A DNA stretch of 43,701 bases from Chthoniobacterales bacterium (GCA_021463515.1 JAJTYZ010000108.1:1-43701), one strand, 5' to 3'. Shown: positions 9,044 through 17,618, numbered from the stretch's first letter. A program made the numbers and translations. The notes: generated from the letters alone by a model not told the origin.

Positions 9044-9910
9044 CTACGAAACTCTGATGCGGCTGACGCGGGCAATGAGGAAACGACTGAGCAGCACGTA
9101 AAAAACAAGCATGGGAAGGGTGACTGCCAAAGCACCTGCGGCAAAAACTCCCCCCATCGTGTCGGAGTAGAGTGAGTGTAACCCCAGGGGCAACGTGAAC
9201 CTCTCGGAATCCTGCAACAAAATGGCGGCAATGACGTATTCATTCCATGCGGCCGTGAAGGAAAAAAGTGCCGTCACCGCAAGTCCAGGAGCCGAGACAG
9301 GTAAGACAACACCTCGAAAAATTTCTGCCGGCGTACATCCATCCATACTCGCCGCCTCCTCAATCGTCTCGGGAATGCCGTCATAAAACACCTTCATTTG
9401 CCAAATGCTAAACGGCAAAATGCTGGCGAGATAAATAAGAATGACGCCAAAAAAGGTATTGATAAGCTTGATCTGCACGAGAATTAAAAAAATCGGCAGC
9501 AATACCATCGTTGCAGGGAAAAGCTGTGTCACAAGAAGGGTATGAAGAACGGTCGGACGTCCAAAAAACCGATACCGTGAAAGGGTGTAGCCTGAGGTCG
9601 CCGAGAGAATCACGCCTACCACGGTGACGGCAAGGGCAATGATGAGCGAGTTGGCGAGCCACCGTAAAAATTCGGTATCGGTCATGAGCCGATAAAAATT
9701 ATCCAATGTCGCATCACCAGGAAGTCGCCATGACGAAGCATCCGAAGGAGACGAAGGTTCGAGCGCGGGCACAAGGATTTGCCAAAGCGGCAGCAGAGCA
9801 AGAATCGCGGTGAATGATAAAAAGGCGTAGGACGCAATTTTTCTCATCAGGCCGTCAAACCAACGGCTTTCGGGTAAACCAGATTCTAATTTAGGACGCT
9901 TCTTTTTCAC
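9044..9910 (-). CDS. ABC transporter permease, MalG family (carbohydrate uptake)
   Basis: This is an inner-membrane permease of the CUT1 sugar importer type. The 288 residues form about six membrane segments, the first at about 27-47. The cytoplasmic EAA loop EEAASMDGCTPAEIFRGVVLP (starting at residue 184) docks the ATPase, and the large periplasmic P2 loop after TM1 resembles MalG. The start is a GTG at 9910; no in-frame ATG gives a better N-terminus. It stands alone: no malE, malF or malK is adjacent. It is divergent from two exported GH13-fold genes, which suggests a role with alpha-glucans or maltodextrins by inference only. Confidence 0.9.
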   Translation of the reverse strand: MKKKRPKLESGLPESRWFDGLMRKIASYAFLSFTAILALLPLWQILVPALEPSSPSDASSWRLPGDATLDNFYRLMTDTEFLRWLANSLIIALAVTVVGVILSATSGYTLSRYRFFGRPTVLHTLLVTQLFPATMVLLPIFLILVQIKLINTFFGVILIYLASILPFSIWQMKVFYDGIPETIEEAASMDGCTPAEIFRGVVLPVSAPGLAVTALFSFTAAWNEYVIAAILLQDSERFTLPLGLHSLYSDTMGGVFAAGALAVTLPMLVFYVLLSRFLIARVSRIRVS

Positions 9911-10035
9911 GACGGAGAACTCTTAGAGCAGAATTGAGGAAAGTCATTCGTGCAAGGCCAGAAGCAATATCGCGCCGCTTTTGCGAGTCAGGTGAATTGC
10001 AGGAACGCGCTCTTGGTGCGTGCGAAGTCGGCTGC

Positions 10036-10064
10036 TTGACAGTGCCAAGAGGACGACTTGTGAT
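10036..10064 (+). promoter_or_regulatory. Candidate sigma70 promoter of the GH13-fold gene pair
   Basis: TTGACA at 10036-10041 is followed after 17 bp by TGTGAT (10059-10064), a partial -10 match. The ATG of the downstream gene is at 10076, so the predicted transcript would begin only about 5 nt before it and would be nearly leaderless. Only a CAGG lies upstream of the ATG, so no strong ribosome-binding site competes with this reading. Confidence 0.35.
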
Positions 10065-10075
10065 AGCAGGTCTGT

Positions 10076-11851
10076 ATGTATCGTTTCCTTGTCGTTTGCG
10101 TGTTGGCATTCCTTGTTTGCGAGGGGCAAGCGAAAGACCAAATTTATGAAACATTCGGAGCAGACCTCATCCGCTACCATTTCCAGCGAGAAGCGGAAGG
10201 CTTGAAAATTCGAGTCTTGGGGGCGGGTGTGGATGGTCCTGATCAAATCGTCTTTGTGGCGTTTCATGCAAATGGCGACTCCGGTTCCTATCTCATTCCC
10301 CCTACACTCAAGCAAACCGGGTCTGCCACCTGGCTCCCCTTCGCCGCAGACACACTTATCATCGCGAATGCGTCAAATGGAAAGAGTGCTCCCTTGATAT
10401 ACCAGTGGGATAAAAATGAATGGCGTCCCCTCGCTGCGAAGAATGATCTCGTTTCCATCGCGTCCGCACCCGCACAACTCACCCTGCACATTCCCAACAA
10501 ACTCCTCGGCACCTCCGCGCAAATCCCCTTGGCGATTTATCTAAAAGACCTTCGTACTGATGGTGGTCGAGGAAGATTTTACGGAGCCGAAGACCAATCC
10601 GCCGTCTCCGGCATCGGTGAGCGCGTGATTCATCATTACCTGATCATGGAGTCCGGAAAAATCGGCACGCAATTTCTGAGGGCCGGACGACTCATGCCCA
10701 ATGCTGAGAAGATACGCATTTACCAAATGTCACTTCACATTATTGATGGAGAAAAAAATTTTCTCGAGACGTATGAGAAAACATGGGACGAATTGCAAGC
10801 ACGAGGCTTCACTCACATTTGGCTAACGAATGTGCCGCCTCCGGAAGCATGGGCAGACACCTTTCGTTCATTGGCAGATCGTCTTCATTCGAGAAAAATG
10901 AAAATGCTTGTGAGCTTCGACGCCTCGCAAGAAGGCGTGGATCGCGCTCTCCACACTTGGCAAAAGTTAGGAGCCGATGGCTTTGGCGTTCGCGTATCGC
11001 TCACAGCGTCGCCGGAAGAGTGGCGGCAATTTATAACCCAAGCTCGCAAGCGTGATCCCCAAGCCTATTTTATCCTTGAGAATGCAAATGACATCCCTAG
11101 CGAGGCGATAACGGCGTGGCTCGATGCAGGATTTGATGCGCTCCACGATCTCACAGCGCAACAAACCGTGAAGGCAATTTACGAAAAGGAGGCCAGTGCC
11201 AATGACAGAGACCCGAAATCGCGAAGGCCTCTTGTTGAAGATCACACGCTGCAAAGCATGGATCCCACTTTATGGGCGGTTCCCGACGAACGGTTATATC
11301 ACGCTGTGGCACCGCTGTTGTTTGGACTTTCTCGCGGGCCTGTGATGTTGGTGCAAAATCAAGACGCCGAATCTGCCGTGGAACAACGCGACTTTTACCA
11401 CCGCTTACTCAGCATCCTCAATCAGCCTGCATTTCGCGAAGGAGATTTTTATCCCCTCAACCCCGACAACCGTGAGAATCCCAATTATGGCCGGATAGAC
11501 AATGGCGAAAGCGGACGTTGGCTTTATAGTTACCTACGTTACGATCCCACCACACAGCAGCGATTCCTCGTGATTGTGAATCTTCACCCTCGTGAAACGC
11601 TCCACGACTTACGCGTGCGGCTAACACGTCCGGTCATGCAATTTCTCGGCTGGGATGACATTGCGGGGTCGAAAATAGTTCCAATTATGGTTCGAGATAC
11701 CTTAGGCGATATGCCGGCAGAGTCCGCAAACATTCAATCTACACCTGCGGAAATGGATGTTCCCGGGTTACCGTTAAAAGAGCTTCCTCCACTTTCCGCC
11801 GCTTATTATGAATTAACCCATCCCACACGTTTGCCAACACGCAATCCGTGA
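10076..11851 (+). CDS. Exported GH13-fold (alpha-amylase-like) protein, catalytically degenerate
   Basis: The 591-residue product begins with a signal peptide (hydrophobic residues 4-13, cleavage near EGQA-K). After an N-terminal beta-rich region (about 30-160) a GH13-like barrel is recognisable. Region II reads GADGFGVRV (299-307), where active enzymes have DGFRxD; the nucleophile position is Arg306 and the invariant Arg is Gly304. The acid Glu may survive as Glu335 (FILEN), but region IV is VEDHT (387-391) instead of NHD. The C-terminal half keeps the barrel end and a beta domain. The alignment is by eye. Hydrolysis is therefore unlikely; glycan binding or a structural role is inferred. Its stop overlaps the next gene (GTGA). 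Confidence 0.7.
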   Translation: MYRFLVVCVLAFLVCEGQAKDQIYETFGADLIRYHFQREAEGLKIRVLGAGVDGPDQIVFVAFHANGDSGSYLIPPTLKQTGSATWLPFAADTLIIANASNGKSAPLIYQWDKNEWRPLAAKNDLVSIASAPAQLTLHIPNKLLGTSAQIPLAIYLKDLRTDGGRGRFYGAEDQSAVSGIGERVIHHYLIMESGKIGTQFLRAGRLMPNAEKIRIYQMSLHIIDGEKNFLETYEKTWDELQARGFTHIWLTNVPPPEAWADTFRSLADRLHSRKMKMLVSFDASQEGVDRALHTWQKLGADGFGVRVSLTASPEEWRQFITQARKRDPQAYFILENANDIPSEAITAWLDAGFDALHDLTAQQTVKAIYEKEASANDRDPKSRRPLVEDHTLQSMDPTLWAVPDERLYHAVAPLLFGLSRGPVMLVQNQDAESAVEQRDFYHRLLSILNQPAFREGDFYPLNPDNRENPNYGRIDNGESGRWLYSYLRYDPTTQQRFLVIVNLHPRETLHDLRVRLTRPVMQFLGWDDIAGSKIVPIMVRDTLGDMPAESANIQSTPAEMDVPGLPLKELPPLSAAYYELTHPTRLPTRNP

Positions 11852-14367
11852 CATTGGACTTCATGGTCATTTCTTTCAGCCTCAATCGTTGGCGCACCGC
11901 ATTCCTTCTATTTTGCCTCGCGACGAGGTGGGGTTGTGCGGAGGAAATGTCAGCCCCAAAACCAGAAAGCCTCCTTGGTTGGATTCCCATGCAGCGGGTA
12001 ACTGCCGGCGATCAACTCCTCCTCGATTTGCGACGATTTTATTTTGAGGCACCGGGCAGCAATGAACAATTGGTCATAAGTGACTCCGTTCCGGGTAAAT
12101 TTTTAATCGCCATGGATACCACAAGCCGCACGTTGGCTATCAATGTAGGCAAACATACGGCGGGGCTGCTTGAAATTCCGTTACAAATTCAACGGGTTAC
12201 TCACCAGACGCGTGATCTCACCCAAGTCGGGCGCAAAGACATGAGCCTTGGGGCCACGACCAATCGAGAAGCTCGAACCGTTCTTCATGAGGGAGTACTG
12301 GTCATCGCTGTTCAACCTGCCGACGGGTACACCTTCACCTACCACGCCATTGGAGAATCACCTCACAATGTATCTGTCACCGGCTCCTTTAATCAATGGA
12401 ATCCCACCTCCCATAAACTCTGGCCTATCAGCGAAAACACCTTTCAGCTTTTCGTACGACTTCCTCCCGGGCCGCACTCTTACAAATTCATCGTGGACGG
12501 TCAGCAAATCCCGGACCCCGAAAATCCGGAGCAAGCTGACGATGGAAAAGGCGGCAAAAATACCATTGCTCGTGTCGGTACTTGGGATCGTGGGCGCGCT
12601 CCGGTTGTCTATGCAGAATCTGCCAATAACGAACAAATGGCTTTTCGTCTCATCCCGGGAGATTCAAACATTGTTCAAATATCCACAGTCCTTCAACTCC
12701 CCGGAGGGGACAGCCGCATCGTGCAACATCACCGCGAGGAAAATGTCGTAACGGTGGATACGACGGCGATGCCCGAGGGTTCATGGATTCGTCTCGCCGC
12801 AGCAGATGCCCTTGGCAATGTCAGTAAAGTCGCTCGAGCTCCCGTGCGTCCGTTCACCGATTTTCAATGGCAAGACGCCATCGTTTATCATGTCCTTACC
12901 GATCGTTTTGCCGATGGAGAGCCGAGCAACAATCGTCCCGTGGATGACACTCGCGTACTGCCTTCTCTTAATTTTCAAGGCGGGGATTTTCAGGGCATCC
13001 GTAAAAAAATGGAGGAAGGATATTTTTCATCACTTGGCATCAATGTATTGGAACTGGCACCCATTTTTCGCAATCCCGAAGGAGCATGGCAATCTTACCT
13101 ATCCTCCTCTCGATTTTCGACGGGTTACCATGGTGCTTGGCCAATTTCGATGCAGGACGTTGACGAACGCTTTGGAGGAAGTGCGGCTTTTAAGGAATTA
13201 GTGCAGGCGGCTCATGCGGGAGGAATGCGTGTCATTACGGGCAACGTCTTAAAGCACGTGCATCAAGAACACCCGCTCTGGAAAGAACAGCCAGAGTTTT
13301 TTACCTCGTTGGAATTAGGTGACGGCAAAAAAAATCTACGCCTCTCGAAGGACAATCCATGGACCACATGGAGTGAAAAATGGTTACCAAGGTGGGATGT
13401 CAACAATCCCGAGGTCACTCAGTATCTTTTGAAACATGCCACGCAAGTGGCCGAGCAATTTGATCTCGATGGGTACCTCTTTAATGCCGCACAGGACATC
13501 GAACATTCATTCTGGTGGCGTTACGGTGCCGCCATTCGCATGTTGATAAACCCCAAACGGCGCGTGCCGTTTTATAGCGTCGGCAAAACGCTCCTAAATC
13601 GTCAGGACATCGTGAGCTACGTGGGGTCCAATATGCTTAATGGACAATTTGATTTTCCGCTCTACAAAACCATCATAAGCGTCTTTGCGAAGCAGGATTT
13701 AGGAATGGAAATTTTGAACCAATCCCTCGTGGCCTCCGAATGGATTTATGGAAAGGAAACGCCGATGGCACCCTTTGTGGGGGGGGAGGAGACAGGCCGA
13801 TTTATGGCTTTTGCCGATGGTGATTTACCCGACCCGGCCGAACCTAACGAAGAAGAAGTCGGATGGAAAAAGCCACCCTCTGTGGACAACATCACCTCCT
13901 ACGAGAAGCTCAAGTTAGCACTCACATTTCTTCTCTCCATTGATGGCGTTCCCACAATTTATTACGGCGATGAAATCGGAATGACGGGGGCCGGTGCGCC
14001 CGATAATCAACGCATGATGTTGTGGGACGAGAAAGTGACTGACGAACAAAATGCCGTGCGTGAACATTTTCGTAAGGTCGCCGCCGTTCGTCATCAACAT
14101 CCCGCCCTTCGCTATGGAAGCCGTCGTGTGTTAGTTGCGGAAGGCGACCGTTATGCCTTCGTTCGAGCACATCTCGGCGACACGGTGCTGGCCGTATGGA
14201 ATCGCGGAAAATTCCAAACCGAATTCAGGCTCACCGTAGCACCGGAAATGCGTGATGGAGTTTACTTAGACGCACTTTCTGGCAACACCATGGAAGTGAA
14301 AAACGGACGTACTTCTTTCAAAATTCCACCCATGACTTCCGCTCTTTTCGTCGTCAAAGAAAACTAG
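11848..14367 (+). CDS. Exported CBM48 + GH13-fold protein with substituted catalytic triad
   Basis: The product is 839 residues from the GTG overlapping the previous stop, or 834 from ATG 11863. A signal peptide is followed by a beta-rich N-terminal part, a CBM48/AMPK-type glycogen-binding domain (about 155-243, core NVSVTGSFNQWNP), a linker domain, and a GH13 barrel from WQDAIVYHVLTDRFADG (341-357) to GVPTIYYGDEIGMTG (700-714). The barrel aligns closely with cyclomaltodextrinase-like enzymes, but the nucleophile Asp is Asn546 (DGYLFN), the acid Glu is Lys580 (SVGK), and the NHD motif is GEE (646-648). Region I has Gly465 in place of its Asp. It looks like an alpha-glucan-binding pseudoenzyme. 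It is probably co-translated with its upstream partner. Confidence 0.8.
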   Translation: MTLDFMVISFSLNRWRTAFLLFCLATRWGCAEEMSAPKPESLLGWIPMQRVTAGDQLLLDLRRFYFEAPGSNEQLVISDSVPGKFLIAMDTTSRTLAINVGKHTAGLLEIPLQIQRVTHQTRDLTQVGRKDMSLGATTNREARTVLHEGVLVIAVQPADGYTFTYHAIGESPHNVSVTGSFNQWNPTSHKLWPISENTFQLFVRLPPGPHSYKFIVDGQQIPDPENPEQADDGKGGKNTIARVGTWDRGRAPVVYAESANNEQMAFRLIPGDSNIVQISTVLQLPGGDSRIVQHHREENVVTVDTTAMPEGSWIRLAAADALGNVSKVARAPVRPFTDFQWQDAIVYHVLTDRFADGEPSNNRPVDDTRVLPSLNFQGGDFQGIRKKMEEGYFSSLGINVLELAPIFRNPEGAWQSYLSSSRFSTGYHGAWPISMQDVDERFGGSAAFKELVQAAHAGGMRVITGNVLKHVHQEHPLWKEQPEFFTSLELGDGKKNLRLSKDNPWTTWSEKWLPRWDVNNPEVTQYLLKHATQVAEQFDLDGYLFNAAQDIEHSFWWRYGAAIRMLINPKRRVPFYSVGKTLLNRQDIVSYVGSNMLNGQFDFPLYKTIISVFAKQDLGMEILNQSLVASEWIYGKETPMAPFVGGEETGRFMAFADGDLPDPAEPNEEEVGWKKPPSVDNITSYEKLKLALTFLLSIDGVPTIYYGDEIGMTGAGAPDNQRMMLWDEKVTDEQNAVREHFRKVAAVRHQHPALRYGSRRVLVAEGDRYAFVRAHLGDTVLAVWNRGKFQTEFRLTVAPEMRDGVYLDALSGNTMEVKNGRTSFKIPPMTSALFVVKEN

Positions 14368-14382
14368 CTGTCGGGTATCGCA

Positions 14383-14739
14383 TTAGCCGAACAGATTGTG
14401 TGCGACGAAGATCGCAATGACAATGAGTACCAAGCAAAGGAGCATGAAGAGAATCTTATCTCGGCGTACTTCTCTGCGTGTTTGACGTTTCCTTCGACTC
14501 CTCGTTTGCAGGCCCGAGTTCCCGCCGAGTACGCGATGCCCCAAGGGTTGAGGATGCGCAATGGTGGCGATATTATTGAGGCGTACTCTTTTGTCTGGAG
14601 AAGGTGAAGACCGATTGACCCGCGGTTTTTTACGAAGTTCCCTCTCCGCCTCTGCCATCTCCTGTTTAAGCTGTGCTTGTTGTTCCTCAAGTCGCTGAAC
14701 ATGCGCCGCCAGCGAGTTTGAAGGACTTTTACGCGCCAT
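14383..14739 (-). CDS. Small tail-anchored membrane protein with coiled coil, unknown function
   Basis: I do not recognise a family. The 118-residue product has a charged, Gln/Glu-rich heptad segment at about residues 12-38, a basic, Ser/Pro-rich middle, a strongly basic stretch (about 80-93) and one hydrophobic segment at the C-terminus (about 95-115), ending HNLFG. This predicts a bitopic protein with its N-terminus in the cytoplasm. It starts 4 nt after the stop of the coiled-coil gene upstream and is the last gene of a minus-strand run. Coding potential is supported by this operon spacing rather than by homology. Confidence 0.6.
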   Translation of the reverse strand: MARKSPSNSLAAHVQRLEEQQAQLKQEMAEAERELRKKPRVNRSSPSPDKRVRLNNIATIAHPQPLGHRVLGGNSGLQTRSRRKRQTRREVRRDKILFMLLCLVLIVIAIFVAHNLFG

Positions 14740-14743
14740 GGAG

Positions 14744-15361
14744 TCAGTGTCCTCCCACTTGAAGTTGCATAAACCAAAGCACGAGGCCCAACAATCCGAT
14801 CGCTGTGAGGGGAAGCGTGAAGGCGATTCCGGCCATCAGCCAATACCCAAATCCCTGACCTCCATTCGTGAACTCATCATCATAGGGGCTGGGCCCTGCC
14901 ACGGGATGTTCGGAAACGACCTGCGCCTGAGCTTTGACAAATACCGACCGTGCATCCTCCACCGTCCCATTGGCACGCGAAAGCTCTTTCTGAATTTCGT
15001 CCTGTGCCCAATCCTTGGGATTGATGGCTTCGAGCTCCTGCAGGTAGGAGGAAAAGCTATCGCGAACGTTTTTGAGAATTTCTAGTCGTTTGAGAGTTTC
15101 ATCCGTCTCACGCTGAATTTGCACCAGCGAAGATGTGAACTTATCCACCATTTCCGCACGTCCAGACTCAAATTGATCTTGGCGGTGACTTAGCTCTTCG
15201 TACTTTTGTCTTTCACGTTCGAGTTGCTCTTCCTGTTGTTTAAGGGCACTTAGGCGCTCTCGCATCTGCGCCGCTTTATCACCAAGTTGCTCGACCGGTG
15301 AAGCCGAAGTTCGGTCGTTGTCCTCAAGGAAATCTTCGCGAAATGAACGGGGATCAGCCAT
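14744..15361 (-). CDS. Coiled-coil protein with C-terminal membrane anchor, unknown function
   Basis: From ATG 15361 the product is 205 residues; an upstream extension to 15433 is possible but begins with an unlikely N-terminus. A long, highly charged coiled coil covers roughly residues 20-120 (many Gln, Glu, Arg and Leu heptads). A single hydrophobic segment lies near the C-terminus (about 177-198, WLMAGIAFTLPLTAIGLLGL). It shares its architecture (coiled coil plus tail anchor) with the next gene, which starts 4 nt after its stop. A cytoplasmic scaffold attached to the membrane is a reasonable inference, but no family is recognised. Confidence 0.65.
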   Translation of the reverse strand: MADPRSFREDFLEDNDRTSASPVEQLGDKAAQMRERLSALKQQEEQLERERQKYEELSHRQDQFESGRAEMVDKFTSSLVQIQRETDETLKRLEILKNVRDSFSSYLQELEAINPKDWAQDEIQKELSRANGTVEDARSVFVKAQAQVVSEHPVAGPSPYDDEFTNGGQGFGYWLMAGIAFTLPLTAIGLLGLVLWFMQLQVGGH

Positions 15362-15438
15362 AAATGAGTCTCTGCCTAAATGGTAATTTTTCCAACATCC
15401 CATGACGAGGAAAAAGTGCCCTCGAAGTCGCAAATCCG

Positions 15439-15849
15439 CTAATCTTTCCAGCGAACCAAATTTACACGTCCGCGCGTGATGACATCGAAGTCCGCATCCA
15501 CACGGGTGGCACTCGGAATAGGAACAAGCATCGTTCGTACTTCGTGCGGCTGCATATTTAAGATATTTCCCAGCGGGTTTTCCGCGAGCACCTGACCCGT
15601 GCCATCCACCACTTCGACTGTAAAAACAACGGAAGTAGCCGTGCGCGACGTTTGATTTTTTAAGCGAACGCCAACGGACATTCCTTCTTCCGCAATTTTC
15701 AATGGCTCCACTTCCAGCACCATCCCGGCAACATCACGCAGGCTTTCCACACTCACCCGGGGCTTTGAGAGCAAGACACGACTCCATACGACGGCACCAA
15801 CGAGAAGAAGAACCAATGCCGCGATAAGACCAAATTTTCCTGACATCAA
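15439..15849 (-). CDS. Single-pass membrane protein with periplasmic beta domain (FxLYD-like)
   Basis: The 136-residue product has an N-terminal membrane segment (about 6-26) and an extracytoplasmic domain of beta character. VRLKNQTSRTATSVVFTVEV and the following DGTGQVL, together with the spacing to PHEVRTMLVPIP, resemble FxLYD-type immunoglobulin-like domains; this is a pattern match by eye. Its start overlaps the stop of the pseudopilin gene by 4 nt (ATGA), so the two are probably translated together and may act in the same envelope assembly. Function is unknown. Confidence 0.65.
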   Translation of the reverse strand: MMSGKFGLIAALVLLLVGAVVWSRVLLSKPRVSVESLRDVAGMVLEVEPLKIAEEGMSVGVRLKNQTSRTATSVVFTVEVVDGTGQVLAENPLGNILNMQPHEVRTMLVPIPSATRVDADFDVITRGRVNLVRWKD

Positions 15850-16655
15850 AAGTAAGGATTATTTTCGTCCGGCTGGGTAAATACGCTCGCATATTCTGCG
15901 TCGTAAGGGAAGGCTCGAACAAATTCGATATGGCCATCCAGAAATGCGGCATTCGCCCAAAGATGATCCGGATCGTTTTTATACCACTGCGCTTTTTCAC
16001 TCACAGCCACCACGCCGCTCATCGTGCGGTGAATAGGGATGCTGCCAATCACGACTTTTTTGGAAGCAGCAGGATAAGACGTTACGCGAAGAGCTTTTCC
16101 GAGTGGAAGAAAATCGGAAGCAAATTTCGCATATGAAAACTCCACGCCAATAAACTTCGCAATGCCCATGGGTGCAATCACACCACCGATCTCATTGAAC
16201 CCCGACGCATAAAAATAGCTACTTCCATAGAGCTCATAACATGTCGAAGCTTTGCCAGCATCTGCAGGTGTGAGCCACCAAAGCGGTTCACCACGATCGC
16301 AGGGAGAGCGAAATATCTTCGGTGATTCCACGTAGGCATTGAGCGGACGTTCCTCGGCAGGTAATTCTCCTCCAAACATTGTCGCGGGAAATGTTCCTCC
16401 CTTTCCCTGAACACCACCCAACTCTTGCGGTGCTGCGACAGGCAAAAGGCCATCATGGTCGGCTGTATAATTTAGCAAAGCGACGGTGATTTGCCGTAAA
16501 TTGTGCTGACATCGAGCACGACGTGTCGCATCCAACGCCGATTCCACAGCCGGAAACATGATCCCCGAAAGCGTAGTGATAAGCCCTACAATCACCAAGG
16601 ATTCCACCAAGGTGAAACCTAAGCAATAGTTTCGCAATTTGCGGCGAAAAGGCAT
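15846..16655 (-). CDS. Prepilin-type N-terminal cleavage/methylation domain protein (pseudopilin-like)
   Basis: The 269-residue product starts at ATG 16655, preceded by AAGGA, in preference to an upstream GTG at 16691. The type IV prepilin motif is GFTLVESL, with Gly before the cleavage site and Glu at +5, followed by a hydrophobic helix and CQHNLRQITVALLNY. Near the C-terminus LWANAAFLDGHIEFV matches the H...DGH pattern common in DUF1559-like pseudopilins of Planctomycetes and Verrucomicrobia. Such proteins are processed by PilD and are exported to pilus-like or type II secretion assemblies; no PilD or secretion ATPase is in the window. It lies 10 bp downstream of the PEP-CTERM gene. Confidence 0.85.
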   Translation of the reverse strand: MPFRRKLRNYCLGFTLVESLVIVGLITTLSGIMFPAVESALDATRRARCQHNLRQITVALLNYTADHDGLLPVAAPQELGGVQGKGGTFPATMFGGELPAEERPLNAYVESPKIFRSPCDRGEPLWWLTPADAGKASTCYELYGSSYFYASGFNEIGGVIAPMGIAKFIGVEFSYAKFASDFLPLGKALRVTSYPAASKKVVIGSIPIHRTMSGVVAVSEKAQWYKNDPDHLWANAAFLDGHIEFVRAFPYDAEYASVFTQPDENNPYF

Positions 16656-16665
16656 TTTAGGATCC

Positions 16666-17586
16666 TTAATTCCGAGATGTTTTCGCAACACGATTTCGAC
16701 GCATGAAAAGAAATCCCAACACCACCGCAGCCAGGGTCAGCAACATCATGGAAGATGGCTCAGGAACTGTACTCGTGGTGTAAGCAACCGTCATGTTTCC
16801 TACGAGAGAGTTTGTGGTAATGGGTAACCCCGTATCCGTCGAAAACGGATTCGTTTTATTCATCCACGTCAGCAATAGATATGTCGCGTTCGTAGGAAGT
16901 GCCGGCTGAATTTCACTGAGCAAATAGGACTTTAGCGAAAGGCTGTTTGAAATACCGCCCGGATTAAAAAGAAGCTCCGGCAAACTTGGAGTCAGTGCCG
17001 ACACCGGTAAAAGATAACCCGTCTGCGTGGCCTGAACGAAGATTGCATCCTTATCGGTTGGGCTCGGGTCTCCGTCCTGCGCCGCCGCCAAAAAGAAATT
17101 TAAATTGTACTGAATCGCCCAATCTACGGCTCCACTCTCATCCCAAGACCCTCCTGTGCCATTTGTATCGTTCAAATATTGATTCATAGCCTGTGCCGGA
17201 AGAGGCCCCACTTGACCTGCATAGGACAAACTCGAAGCCGACACATTCCATAAACTTCCCCCTCCCGATTGGAATTGAAGCTGTAAATTCCCCGTCAATG
17301 CCGGAGACATGGCAAATCCCAATGCACCGAGTGCGCCTGCAGGGTCCACGAAATTGAAGCTATAAGTCCCATACGGATTATGCCCCGTTGGCGAATTCGT
17401 ATCCGGAAAAGTCAGCCAGTTACTAGTGGATGCTCCCTTCCCAATCACTGTGCTTGATGTCAGCAATTGGAAGTCTGCTGTCAACGCCCGCACCTCTCCC
17501 GTTGAAGCTAAAACAATCGCGGCACCGCTGAGGAGACCGATGGCGAACCGACGGCGGAATTTCCCGCCAACAAATGAGTTTTTCAT
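16666..17586 (-). CDS. PEP-CTERM sorting-domain protein
   Basis: This is a 306-residue exported protein. It has an N-terminal signal peptide (RRRFAIGLLSGAAIVLASTG) and a C-terminal PEP-CTERM tripartite signal at about 274-306: VPEPSS, a membrane segment, and the basic cluster MRRNR. Proteins with this signal are processed by an exosortase (EpsH/XrtA type) and exported to the surface or extracellular matrix; the exosortase is not in the window. The body is Ser/Thr/Asn/Gly-rich with no recognised enzymatic domain. It is the first gene of a five-gene minus-strand run and has a perfect palindrome 16 nt upstream of its start. Confidence 0.9.
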   Translation of the reverse strand: MKNSFVGGKFRRRFAIGLLSGAAIVLASTGEVRALTADFQLLTSSTVIGKGASTSNWLTFPDTNSPTGHNPYGTYSFNFVDPAGALGALGFAMSPALTGNLQLQFQSGGGSLWNVSASSLSYAGQVGPLPAQAMNQYLNDTNGTGGSWDESGAVDWAIQYNLNFFLAAAQDGDPSPTDKDAIFVQATQTGYLLPVSALTPSLPELLFNPGGISNSLSLKSYLLSEIQPALPTNATYLLLTWMNKTNPFSTDTGLPITTNSLVGNMTVAYTTSTVPEPSSMMLLTLAAVVLGFLFMRRNRVAKTSRN

Positions 17587-17601
17587 GAACCCTTATCCTA
17601 G

Positions 17602-17618
17602 ATGAGACAGCGTCTCAT
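17602..17618. promoter_or_regulatory. Palindromic operator candidate upstream of the PEP-CTERM gene
   Basis: ATGAGAC-AGC-GTCTCAT is a perfect 7-bp inverted repeat with a 3-bp spacer. On the minus strand it is flanked by TTGCAA on one side and TAGGAT on the other, 18 bp apart, so it would fill the spacer of a promoter with that -35/-10 pair. The size and symmetry suit a dimeric repressor such as a TetR-type protein; the regulator is not identifiable here. Confidence 0.45.

Noticed and set aside
9944-10315. A 123-codon minus-strand frame that might be a partner of the MalG-type permease.
   Set aside because: It overlaps the start of the GH13-fold gene, has no membrane segments and does not resemble MalF or a binding protein.
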